Positions 8,501-14,970 of a stretch of 64,000 nucleotides of DNA are shown piece by piece; position 1 is the first letter of the stretch; each line of letters begins with the position of its first letter. A program made the translations under genes and the position numbers. The notes under the pieces were generated by a model. That model did no database searches, was not told the DNA's origin, and saw only the letters and a list, made by a program, of their open reading frames with translations. This stretch comes from Raineya orbicola (GTDB taxonomy: Bacteria > Bacteroidota > Bacteroidia > Cytophagales > Thermonemataceae): assembly GCF_002843425.1 (NCBI RefSeq), contig NZ_NKXO01000016.1, forward strand, positions 1 through 64,000, read 5' to 3'.

Positions 8501-9319
8501 CTCGATGAGTTTTTTGCCGCCTTCTTTGGTTTCTGTTAGTCCGATAATGTGCAACAACTCGCTGTAGAAGCGTTTGTCGAGGCTGTTGCTGTCGTTGGTA
8601 AAAGGAAGTTTTAAGAGATGCTCAGGGGAAAGCAGTTTGAATAAGGCAATCAGCGAATTATCGTCTGCTTGGTCGTTGTTGCGTAAAGGTTTCTGAAAGT
8701 CTTGAATGTTGAAGTAAGTAAATTCAATTTCAGATGTAATGCCGTTGATAAATGGCTCGGCAATTCGTTTATAGAAAAACTCGGTTTTGGTATCTGCCAA
8801 CCGTCCCGCTTCAAAGTCGTTGAATTGTTTTACAAGATTTTTGTTTTGGGCAAAAAGTCTTTCGAACAAGGTAGCATCAAAAATGAACCATTCGTAAATG
8901 TTGGTCGCTATTAAATGTTTTACTTCAAGGTTTTTGTGTGTAATTCTTTCACGCAAGTAATACAGCACCAGTTCCTGAAATGCTTTTTTATTGATGTTTT
9001 CACGGGTTAGCATTTCGGCTTTGTTAGTTGTTTTTTTGGTCTCAATAATTACACCAACGGAAGATTTCGCTGTATCGCTATTGTGTATGACAAGGTCGTT
9101 TCTGCCTTTGGTATTGATAAAATGATTTGGTTCGTAATAAGTTTTCTTCAAAAAGTCAATCACAAGGTTTTTATGAAACTCTTCGCTTTCGGTATCATTT
9201 ACTCGGTCGAGTAAAGTAATGAGATGCGTCTTGAAACTTTCAATTTCAGCCCTATGGGGTTTTACTTTAAGAAAGGCTTTGTTGAGAGCCTGTTTGGGGT
9301 TCAATTCTTTCAAAGTCAT
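5540..9319 (-). CDS. Type IIG restriction-modification enzyme (fused nuclease, methylase and specificity)
   Basis: The single 1259-residue chain contains all three R-M functions. Near the N-terminus, RNDLVIHN (D75) followed by VGVIIETKK (E93, K95) fits a PD-(D/E)xK nuclease. GSFFTP (491-494), DPAVGSGH (553-560) and NPPY (837-840) are N6-adenine methyltransferase motifs of the Eco57I type. The C-terminal third, with GILTGYNEAF and ILRGRDIKRY, resembles TaqI-like target-recognition domains. It would both methylate and cut DNA at one recognition site. The gene lies 86 bp after the KITE gene of the SMC operon on the same strand, so the two systems may be co-transcribed. Its end is only 18 bp from the convergent HTTM gene. 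The recognition site cannot be read from sequence. Confidence 0.88.
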   Translation of the reverse strand: MTLKELNPKQALNKAFLKVKPHRAEIESFKTHLITLLDRVNDTESEEFHKNLVIDFLKKTYYEPNHFINTKGRNDLVIHNSDTAKSSVGVIIETKKTTNKAEMLTRENINKKAFQELVLYYLRERITHKNLEVKHLIATNIYEWFIFDATLFERLFAQNKNLVKQFNDFEAGRLADTKTEFFYKRIAEPFINGITSEIEFTYFNIQDFQKPLRNNDQADDNSLIALFKLLSPEHLLKLPFTNDSNSLDKRFYSELLHIIGLTETKEGGKKLIERNKPGERHTGTILEDAIIQLDSLDKISRLEKSEQFGNTHEERLFNVALELAITWINRILFLKLLEAQLITYHKGDKSYSFLNLDKIKNYDDLNSLFFQVLARKYDERNEDVKKIFEKVPYLNSSLFEPTELEHATIFISNLKDDKTIPIFSQTVLKDLQGKKRTGNIPTLQYLFEFLDAYDFGAEGVEEIQEDNKTLINASVLGLIFEKINGYKEGSFFTPGFITMYMCRETIRKAVVQKFNHDFPDYGISKIEDIYELIPQKISRKKANQIINSLKICDPAVGSGHFLVSALNEIIAIKNDLKILEDKDGKSLHRYEIEVLNDELIVTDENGEIFEYNPNNKESQRIQETLFHEKQTIIENCLFGVDINPNSVKICRLRLWIELLKNAYYKNETELETLPNIDINIKCGNSLVSRFALDADLRQALKKSKWSIDTYRIAVATYRNAQSKEQKREMERLIANIKSDFRTEIYNKDPKLVRKRKLEGDLFTLMNQTQVFELSEKEKIEKELKAKTLALEIRKLENEIEEIKSNKIFENAFEWRFEFPEVLNENGDFVGFDVVIGNPPYIQLQAMKETSEQLKRFGYKTYEKTGDIYSLFYEKGYQILRENGFLAFITSNKWMRAGYGKTTRNFFLTHTQPELLIDLGSGVFEEATVDSNILIFKKQAYHRPFDALDISKEKKINNFQAYHHKTLQINPQKDESWTIASPIELSIKAKIERIGKPLKEWDINIYRGILTGYNEAFIIDGKKRAELIAQDPKSAEIIKPILRGRDIKRYRAEWQDLWLINTHNGVKEKNIPRIDVVKDYPAIYKHLLQYEKELIKRQDQGDHWTNLRNCAYIQEFEKEKIIYPNMTLFLPFIFDDKGHFINDKGFILTSNSISLKFLVGYFNSKISHRWIRENCPELQGGTRELRKIFFENIPIPPISETAQQPFMALVEQILAKKERGEDTQAEENQIDQLVYELYGLTEEEIKVVEQSCCTNTAKTT

Positions 9320-9405
9320 TTACAAAATCTATTTTTAACGTAAGTATAGAAATCACAAAAGCCTATGTTAGGCATATCAGTGTACTTTTTTGCAAGTATA
9401 AATTG

Positions 9406-9936
9406 TTATTCATTCAGCTTGGCTAATTTGTTTGTTGCTATCTCTTTGGCAAACTCAAAGAACAAATCTACGGCTTTTGTAAATTCAAAAGTTTCCTTGC
9501 TGTTGTCCAACTTGATGATGTTGCGTTGGTCTAACTCTTTCAAAAACTTTTCTATGCCTTCTTCTTTGAGTTCGATGAGTCTAAATATGTCGCTGTACGT
9601 TGAGTTTTCTAAAAGAGTTTGAATTTCAAGGACTGAAAAACTTCCATTTTCTATGCGGTCTTTGATGTCTCTGCCTTGTAAATTCCACTCGTAACAAAGA
9701 ATGGATAAGATAACCGTAAATCGTTTTGAAAATTCTTCACTCGTGTTTTTTGATAACAAATAAGCAAATTCCTTTCTCAAAACCAATTCATAACCAAAAC
9801 TTTCCTTGAAAAAAGCCTTGTAAAAATCTTGTTCTTTTGTCAAAATTTCAAAATGAACTTCGTTCCGGAGGATAAATTTTCCTTTGAGCAAATCATTCAC
9901 TATTTCGTAGTGATATTTGGGTGCTTCGAAAGTCAT
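9406..9936 (-). CDS. KITE/MukE-like subunit (JetB/MksE-like) of the SMC defence operon
   Basis: This 176-residue, helix-rich protein has no motif I can name. It is assigned by position: its ATG overlaps the stop of the kleisin-like gene (ATGA), its size matches small MukE/JetB winged-helix subunits, and it closes a four-gene SMC operon. The segment TVILSILCYEWNLQGRDIKDRIENGSF, taken as a whole, looks like a winged helix, with another helix-turn-helix-like stretch further on (EEGIEKFLKELDQRNIIKLD). KITE subunits normally bind the kleisin and DNA. Direct similarity is not evident by eye. Confidence 0.55.
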   Translation of the reverse strand: MTFEAPKYHYEIVNDLLKGKFILRNEVHFEILTKEQDFYKAFFKESFGYELVLRKEFAYLLSKNTSEEFSKRFTVILSILCYEWNLQGRDIKDRIENGSFSVLEIQTLLENSTYSDIFRLIELKEEGIEKFLKELDQRNIIKLDNSKETFEFTKAVDLFFEFAKEIATNKLAKLNE

Positions 9937-11204
9937 TTTTTCAAAATTTTTAGGAGAATTTTGGGTACTTCTAAAATCAAATCTGCTAAACAGATTTCAA
10001 CTTTTTCAGGCTCAAAAACAGTTTCTAACCGTATGTGAAAATCTTTTTCAAATTCTTCATCTAAAAACAACAAAGACGAAATCGCAAAAAACTTTTCAGC
10101 ATTGATGTTTTGGATGGCTGTTTCTTGAAGTTCCGCTTGTAAAGAATTATAGCACCATTGAAAAAAATTATCAATCGGCAAATCTTGAACGAGTTTTTTC
10201 TTGTAGTAATTTTTAGTTTCCAGGTCAAAAAACCAAGTATCAGAGACTTCGTTTTTAGTAGGTTGTAATACAAAACTTTCACTTTCTTGTAGTCTTTCGC
10301 ATAAAAATTTGGCATCTTGTCCAAAACTTTCAGAGTACAAAGTATGATTTAGCCTTGTGTTTTCAAAAAAGGCTATTTGTGGCAATTCTTCTGATTTTTT
10401 CAAGCCTAACGCCACTTGCCTAATGTCTTCCAAATAAGCAATAGCACCCGATAAAATTTGGCTTTCGCTTTTGATACGTTCTGCCAAAGGCAGGAGTTCT
10501 TTTGAAATGATAGCCGAATTTTTCAACACTTCATCAATGATATTTTTAGAATATAAGTACAAAGTAGCGAATTGATTACGAATTTCAAAACGTGGATATT
10601 CGTACTGCTGTCGGCTTGCAAAATCACTTATTCGGGTAAGTTCCTGATAAACAGAATGTGGATTTTCTCGTTCTAAAATATCATTCAAAGGAATGATGTA
10701 GTTTTCAATCCAATAACTCGCTTTTCGAATTTTATCCAAATAATCAATTTGAGAAAGATTGCTTTTGAGTTCTCTTGTTTCTTTCAGAAGTTGTCGGGTT
10801 CGGTTTTCTATGATTTCGCTAAATTCTTCTATTTCACTTACCAAACTATTTATCAAATCATTGACTTTGTTATGTTCTTTTTCTTGCAGAAGTTGCGTAT
10901 AATAATTGGCAATAGAAACTCGGTATTTATCTACACTTTCGTGTAAAGGCATAGCATAGTCGCTGAACAAATGCGACAAAAACTGCACATAAACCGAAGG
11001 TAAATTATATTCGTTATTACGTTGCTCTCTTACAATTCTATACTCTTTCAACGTATCAAAAGGTACTTCAAATTCTCTGCAAATATCTTTTAGAGTTTCT
11101 TCTTTGATAAAAAAATTAGTCTGTTTGGCAATAGAAAAAAGTCTATACACAAAGTCATAATAGCGGTGTAAAAATCCTAATATACTTTTTCCGTTAATGT
11201 TCAT
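9933..11204 (-). CDS. Kleisin/MukF-like subunit (JetA/MksF-like) of the SMC defence operon
   Basis: I place the start at the ATG at 11202-11204, which overlaps the upstream TGA as ATGA; a longer frame reaching 11264 runs into the TOPRIM gene and is less likely. The 423-residue product is almost all helical with long amphipathic stretches (for example SLVSEIEEFSEIIENRTRQ and RELKSNLSQIDYLDKIRKA). This fits MukF/MksF/JetA kleisins, which are about 440-500 residues. No catalytic motif is visible, as expected. Translational coupling on both sides supports a stoichiometric complex with the SMC, TOPRIM and KITE genes. The family call rests on size, fold impression and operon. Confidence 0.6.
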   Translation of the reverse strand: MNINGKSILGFLHRYYDFVYRLFSIAKQTNFFIKEETLKDICREFEVPFDTLKEYRIVREQRNNEYNLPSVYVQFLSHLFSDYAMPLHESVDKYRVSIANYYTQLLQEKEHNKVNDLINSLVSEIEEFSEIIENRTRQLLKETRELKSNLSQIDYLDKIRKASYWIENYIIPLNDILERENPHSVYQELTRISDFASRQQYEYPRFEIRNQFATLYLYSKNIIDEVLKNSAIISKELLPLAERIKSESQILSGAIAYLEDIRQVALGLKKSEELPQIAFFENTRLNHTLYSESFGQDAKFLCERLQESESFVLQPTKNEVSDTWFFDLETKNYYKKKLVQDLPIDNFFQWCYNSLQAELQETAIQNINAEKFFAISSLLFLDEEFEKDFHIRLETVFEPEKVEICLADLILEVPKILLKILKK

Positions 11205-12010
11205 AGGTTTATCAGTAGGCTTTCTTGCTCTAAAAATTTCTGTTTGGTCTGCAAATCTTGGCAAATTTTCAAAACGATTTCATCTTGTGAAGCCAACACA
11301 TATTTTGAGGCTTTTTGTCCTTTTTTGCGGTTGAGTGTTATTTCTTTGGCGTATTTCTCAAAAAGTAAATCGTAATTTTCAGGCACAAAGAAATTTGTAT
11401 TTTCAAAAACAGATTTGCACTTCAAGTATTCATTCAACCCAATATAGTCATAGTCTGAAAAAATAAGCACCTCATTTGTCTGTATTTTCTCTAACAAGTT
11501 TTTACCAATTCTTCCGTAAGAATGAACAAAAACATAATCTTGCGAAATTACTTTTTCGGCTTGCAAAAAACTTTCTTTGTTTTCTACAAAGCACAATTTT
11601 TCGGTTTTCAGACTTTCTAATACACAAGCAAAAAAGCCAAATTTTTTTGTATATTCTTGTAAATCAATTATTTCTTTATTAACTTCAACTTGTTTATTTC
11701 CTTTCAGAAACACAATTACCGATTTTTCCTTGCTTTTCTTACTATCTTTCAATTTAGCAATACTGCTTGCTCGGTTTATAACTTCGATGTCTGCATTTGG
11801 GAATTTTTTAGCAAACCAATTTTCAAAAACTTGTCTTTTCTCTTTGTTCAACTCATAAACGTAGCCACGCCCTACACTTGATTTCAACACTATGCCACTA
11901 TCTAACATATTTTGAAAGTCGTTGCACTCTAAAAAAGTTTTTGGAACTGATTTAGATTGCAATTTTTCAGTTTTGAGTAATTGAAAATATTTGAGTAAGG
12001 TTTCAGTCAT
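11201..12010 (-). CDS. TOPRIM nuclease subunit (JetD/MksG-like)
   Basis: The 269-residue protein ends in a recognisable TOPRIM fold. CFVENKESF (catalytic Glu143) is followed by VFVHSYGRIGKNLLEKI and then EVLIFSDYDYIGLNEYL, with the D186-x-D188 pair. This arrangement matches the C-terminal domain of JetD and DUF2220 proteins, which cut DNA extruded by the SMC motor in Wadjet. The N-terminal 120 residues would be the arm/wing domain. At 269 residues it is shorter than typical JetD. Its ATG overlaps the 3' end of the SMC gene by 8 nt, and its TGA overlaps the kleisin ATG. Confidence 0.75.
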   Translation of the reverse strand: MTETLLKYFQLLKTEKLQSKSVPKTFLECNDFQNMLDSGIVLKSSVGRGYVYELNKEKRQVFENWFAKKFPNADIEVINRASSIAKLKDSKKSKEKSVIVFLKGNKQVEVNKEIIDLQEYTKKFGFFACVLESLKTEKLCFVENKESFLQAEKVISQDYVFVHSYGRIGKNLLEKIQTNEVLIFSDYDYIGLNEYLKCKSVFENTNFFVPENYDLLFEKYAKEITLNRKKGQKASKYVLASQDEIVLKICQDLQTKQKFLEQESLLINL

Positions 12011-14693
12011 TGTATTTTCGGGTTTTTCCTGTGTGGGTTTCGTCCAAAACTACCTTTCCTTTATTTTCGGGCGAAGGTCGCATAAAGTAGTATTTTTCAA
12101 AGCCGTAGCCCATAATATTGGCGGCGAAAATGGTAATAAAACCATTGTCTTTGCAGAACTGCACCAATTCACCAATATTTTTAGGGTCAATCGTGAGTTC
12201 ATCAACAAAGAAAACGACTTTATTTTCTTCGCTATCCACCTTGAAATATTTGATAATGAGCAAAAACAAAATCAGATTTATCATTCGGATAGTGCCTGTA
12301 CTTTCGTTTTGCTTTTTCAAGTCAATTTCCTTTTTGCTACCGTCTTCGTACAAAGCATCAATTTTGATACTGAACAGTTCCTCAAATTCATAAACTCTTG
12401 ATTTGGCACTGTTCAAATACTCATCAAGTTTTTGCAAGCCTTGTTGTTGTTCTTGGTCGTTGGTATCAAAAATAAGTTCTTGGGTTTGCCCAATATTTAG
12501 TTTTTCTACCTTACTTATCAAGGTGAGTTCTTTGATAAAACTTTCATTATCAATGATTTTTATTGTCATTTCTTTGATACGTGAAATAGGATATTTCCGC
12601 ACCCAATTATTGAACTCACTAATAAAATCTCGTTTGAACTCTTTGTATTCCTTCAAATAAGCCAAAACAGGGTGAATGATTTGGTTAGAAATGATTTTCA
12701 GGTGTTCCTGTTTTTGTTTTTCTCTTTCGGCAATGGCTTCCAATTCTTTGCCTACGTTTTCAATAAAATCTTTTTCATAGGCATATTCTCGTCCTGATTT
12801 GTTTTTCAGGTCGTTGAAAAGGCTGTTTTTTATCCTTTCCAATTCTTTGTAGTCGTGAATTTGCTTGCGAAAATCGGTTAAAAAGAGTTCTAAATCTGAA
12901 ATAGGAATGTAGTTACAAACCAATTCAGGCAATTTTTCTTCTGCAAAAATCTTGTTGTTTTCCACAAGTTTCTCTAATTCTTTTTCGTATTTTGCTTTCT
13001 GTTGGTTGTGATTTTTAATCAGATATTTATTGTCCTTAATTTGCTTTTCAATCGTTTCAAAGGCTTTATTTTTTTCGTCAAGTTGCTTGTTAAGGCTTTC
13101 AAGTTCTGTGCTTAAAACTTTGATATTGTTTTCGTTGGGTTCTTTAAGTTTTACTTTTTCAATTTTTTTGATTTCGCACTCTTTTTCATTAATTTTGCTT
13201 TGAAGTTCGTTTTTCTTTTTTTCAAAATCAATGCTGTATGGCAAAGCCTTTTTCAACTCGGAAATTTCGTTTTCAGTTTGCTCCAATTCGTCTTGCAATT
13301 CGGTAAGGGTCTTAATTTGTTTAGGACTAATAGCTGAAATATCAATTTCACCGTCAAAAATTTTCAGCAAATCAGTAAAATTGGTAATCTGTTTTACCAA
13401 CTTCCCTTTATCCAAAACATCTTGCGAAAGCAAGGCATTGAGTAACTTTTGCTTTTCTACATCTTGTGTAATATTGAAAAGCAGCAATCTTTCTTTGCCT
13501 TCTATATTTGTGATAAGGCTTTCTTTTTTCTTTTCTGAGTCAGCTAATTTATTGCGAATTTGTGCTTCTGAAAGTTGGTTTTTGGTTATGTTTTGCAAGT
13601 AATAATTAAGTTCATCAATTTGCTTGTTTAGATTTTCAATTCGTTCTTCAAAATTTTTAATCAAACTTTCCGTAGGCAAATTGAGCGGATTGAGCAAGGC
13701 AATTTCACGTAAAACAATTTCTGATTTTTCAATGGCTTCTTTCTTATTTGAAACTTCGTTTTCCAATTTTTGCGTCTCTTTGAGCAATTTATCTCTATCA
13801 GACTCTATTTTTTCATTCAATTTTTCGTACATATCCGCTTGTTCTTCTGCGTGCTTTATTTGTAATTCCAACTCTTGAGTACGTTTGTTAAAATACTCGT
13901 TGAAAGTATAGAAAAGTTGCCCTATTTTTTCTTTTTGTAATTCAAAACGCACCATACAATCCTTAAAAGCTTCAAAATCTTCTTTGATACTTTTAAAGAG
14001 TTCTATGTCTTGGTGAATTTTCCTTAACTGAACAAGGCTATCCTTTTTGGTATTGTCTGCAAAAACTTTCAAAACGACATTTTTGCGATTATTAGCAATA
14101 ATTAACGCCTTTTGCAGGCTTTCGGCATTGATAGATTTGGAATTTATCAAATGTTGATAAATTTCAGCAAACATTTCTTTACGCTGCACTTCATTTTTAA
14201 GCCAAACTACCGCATTTTTGCTTTGGTCAAAACTATAAAACTCATCAAATAATTTAGCTTTATCTAACTTTCGGTAATTGATACCATTGCTCAAAAGATA
14301 GTCTATAAAAGTCTGAAAGTCTTTAATTTTTCCGTTTTCTTCAAAAAAAGTTAGTTCGTCAAAAGGAGCATCTATTTTATAGTATTCCAATTCGTCAATT
14401 TTGCGTTTAAGTAAGATGCAATAATATCCGCCTGCTTTCCTTTTGAAGTTTTCAAAAACGATATAACTGTTTTTGTCAGAAGGAAAAAGGTGGTCAAGAG
14501 TTTGTTTAAAGTTATACTTGTCATTGTCAAACGACATATATTGCTGTTTGATACAATACAAAAAATTGAGTGTGTCAATCAGCGTAGTTTTGCCGATTTG
14601 GTTTTCACCCACCAACTGAATAGAACTTTTGTCAAGCGTAATAACTGCTTTTGCGTGCTTTTTAGAGTTGAAAATCGCAATCTTTGAAATCAT
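12003..14693 (-). CDS. SMC/MukB-like ATPase (JetC/MksB-like) of the defence operon
   Basis: The 896-residue protein has an SMC layout. A Walker A motif, GENQIGKTT (29-37), is followed by a long charged coiled coil (about 230-700) rich in Glu, Lys, Asn and Leu. An ABC-signature-like STGTIRM lies near 798, and a Walker B VVFFVDELT lies near 826-833 (D831, E832). No Zn hook CxxC is seen. At 896 residues it is much shorter than MukB and near the size of MksB. It is the first gene of the operon, so the order is SMC, TOPRIM, kleisin, KITE, unlike canonical jetABCD. The likely role is DNA loop extrusion that recognises plasmids or other invading circular DNA. Confidence 0.8.
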   Translation of the reverse strand: MISKIAIFNSKKHAKAVITLDKSSIQLVGENQIGKTTLIDTLNFLYCIKQQYMSFDNDKYNFKQTLDHLFPSDKNSYIVFENFKRKAGGYYCILLKRKIDELEYYKIDAPFDELTFFEENGKIKDFQTFIDYLLSNGINYRKLDKAKLFDEFYSFDQSKNAVVWLKNEVQRKEMFAEIYQHLINSKSINAESLQKALIIANNRKNVVLKVFADNTKKDSLVQLRKIHQDIELFKSIKEDFEAFKDCMVRFELQKEKIGQLFYTFNEYFNKRTQELELQIKHAEEQADMYEKLNEKIESDRDKLLKETQKLENEVSNKKEAIEKSEIVLREIALLNPLNLPTESLIKNFEERIENLNKQIDELNYYLQNITKNQLSEAQIRNKLADSEKKKESLITNIEGKERLLLFNITQDVEKQKLLNALLSQDVLDKGKLVKQITNFTDLLKIFDGEIDISAISPKQIKTLTELQDELEQTENEISELKKALPYSIDFEKKKNELQSKINEKECEIKKIEKVKLKEPNENNIKVLSTELESLNKQLDEKNKAFETIEKQIKDNKYLIKNHNQQKAKYEKELEKLVENNKIFAEEKLPELVCNYIPISDLELFLTDFRKQIHDYKELERIKNSLFNDLKNKSGREYAYEKDFIENVGKELEAIAEREKQKQEHLKIISNQIIHPVLAYLKEYKEFKRDFISEFNNWVRKYPISRIKEMTIKIIDNESFIKELTLISKVEKLNIGQTQELIFDTNDQEQQQGLQKLDEYLNSAKSRVYEFEELFSIKIDALYEDGSKKEIDLKKQNESTGTIRMINLILFLLIIKYFKVDSEENKVVFFVDELTIDPKNIGELVQFCKDNGFITIFAANIMGYGFEKYYFMRPSPENKGKVVLDETHTGKTRKYND

Positions 14694-14763
14694 TTTTGGT
14701 TTGATGTTTCTGGTTTTCTGATTCTCCGAATGACACAGAAAAAACAGTAGTTTTGACGAAGTT

Positions 14764-14919
14764 ATGAAAAATTATGCTGTAAGCGAAGAAAATTTTCGGA
14801 ATTGTGCAAAATTTGTAAATATACACAATTCTACGTGCTTTTTTTCAAATTTCCAAGAAGGTAAAGTCCTTGTAGTTTATTCATTTTCTACAAAGAACAA
14901 ATTTTCTTACATTGTTTAG
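14764..14919 (+). CDS. Possible small ORF or gene remnant, 51 residues
   Basis: An ATG at 14764 opens a frame to a TAG at 14917-14919, giving MKNYAVSEENFRNCAKFVNI and ending STKNKFSYIV. I do not recognise it. It lies between the divergent SMC gene and the TonB receptor gene, and its last bases run into the Fur-like palindrome of the receptor, which argues that it may be a remnant rather than a working gene. Confidence 0.22.
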   Translation: MKNYAVSEENFRNCAKFVNIHNSTCFFSNFQEGKVLVVYSFSTKNKFSYIV

Positions 14920-14948
14920 ATTTTGTCTAAATAAATTTTGTAATTTTG
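14915..14948 (+). promoter_or_regulatory. Promoter with perfect Fur-like palindrome for the TonB receptor
   Basis: TTTAGA-TTTTG-TCTAAA at 14915-14931 is a perfect inverted repeat. TAATTTTG at 14941-14948 is an exact TAnnTTTG -7 box. The palindrome begins 26 bp before the -7 box, against 25 bp at the DUF4856 promoter (1341-1372). The match in sequence and geometry implies that one repressor controls both transcripts. Confidence 0.7.
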
Positions 14949-14970
14949 CCTCGCTTTTGATTTCAGGGCT

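Noticed and set aside
9933-11264. Longer kleisin-gene start at 11264
   Set aside because: The extra 20 codons lie inside the TOPRIM gene and the ATG at 11204 shows a normal ATGA coupling.
9406-14693. Housekeeping MukBEF chromosome condensin
   Set aside because: A TOPRIM nuclease gene is embedded in the operon and an R-M gene is adjacent, which fits defence-type Wadjet/Mks rather than housekeeping MukBEF.
14914-14931. The receptor palindrome as a transcription terminator of the small ORF
   Set aside because: It lacks a T tract, is short, and has an almost exact counterpart before the DUF4856 promoter, so an operator explains it better.
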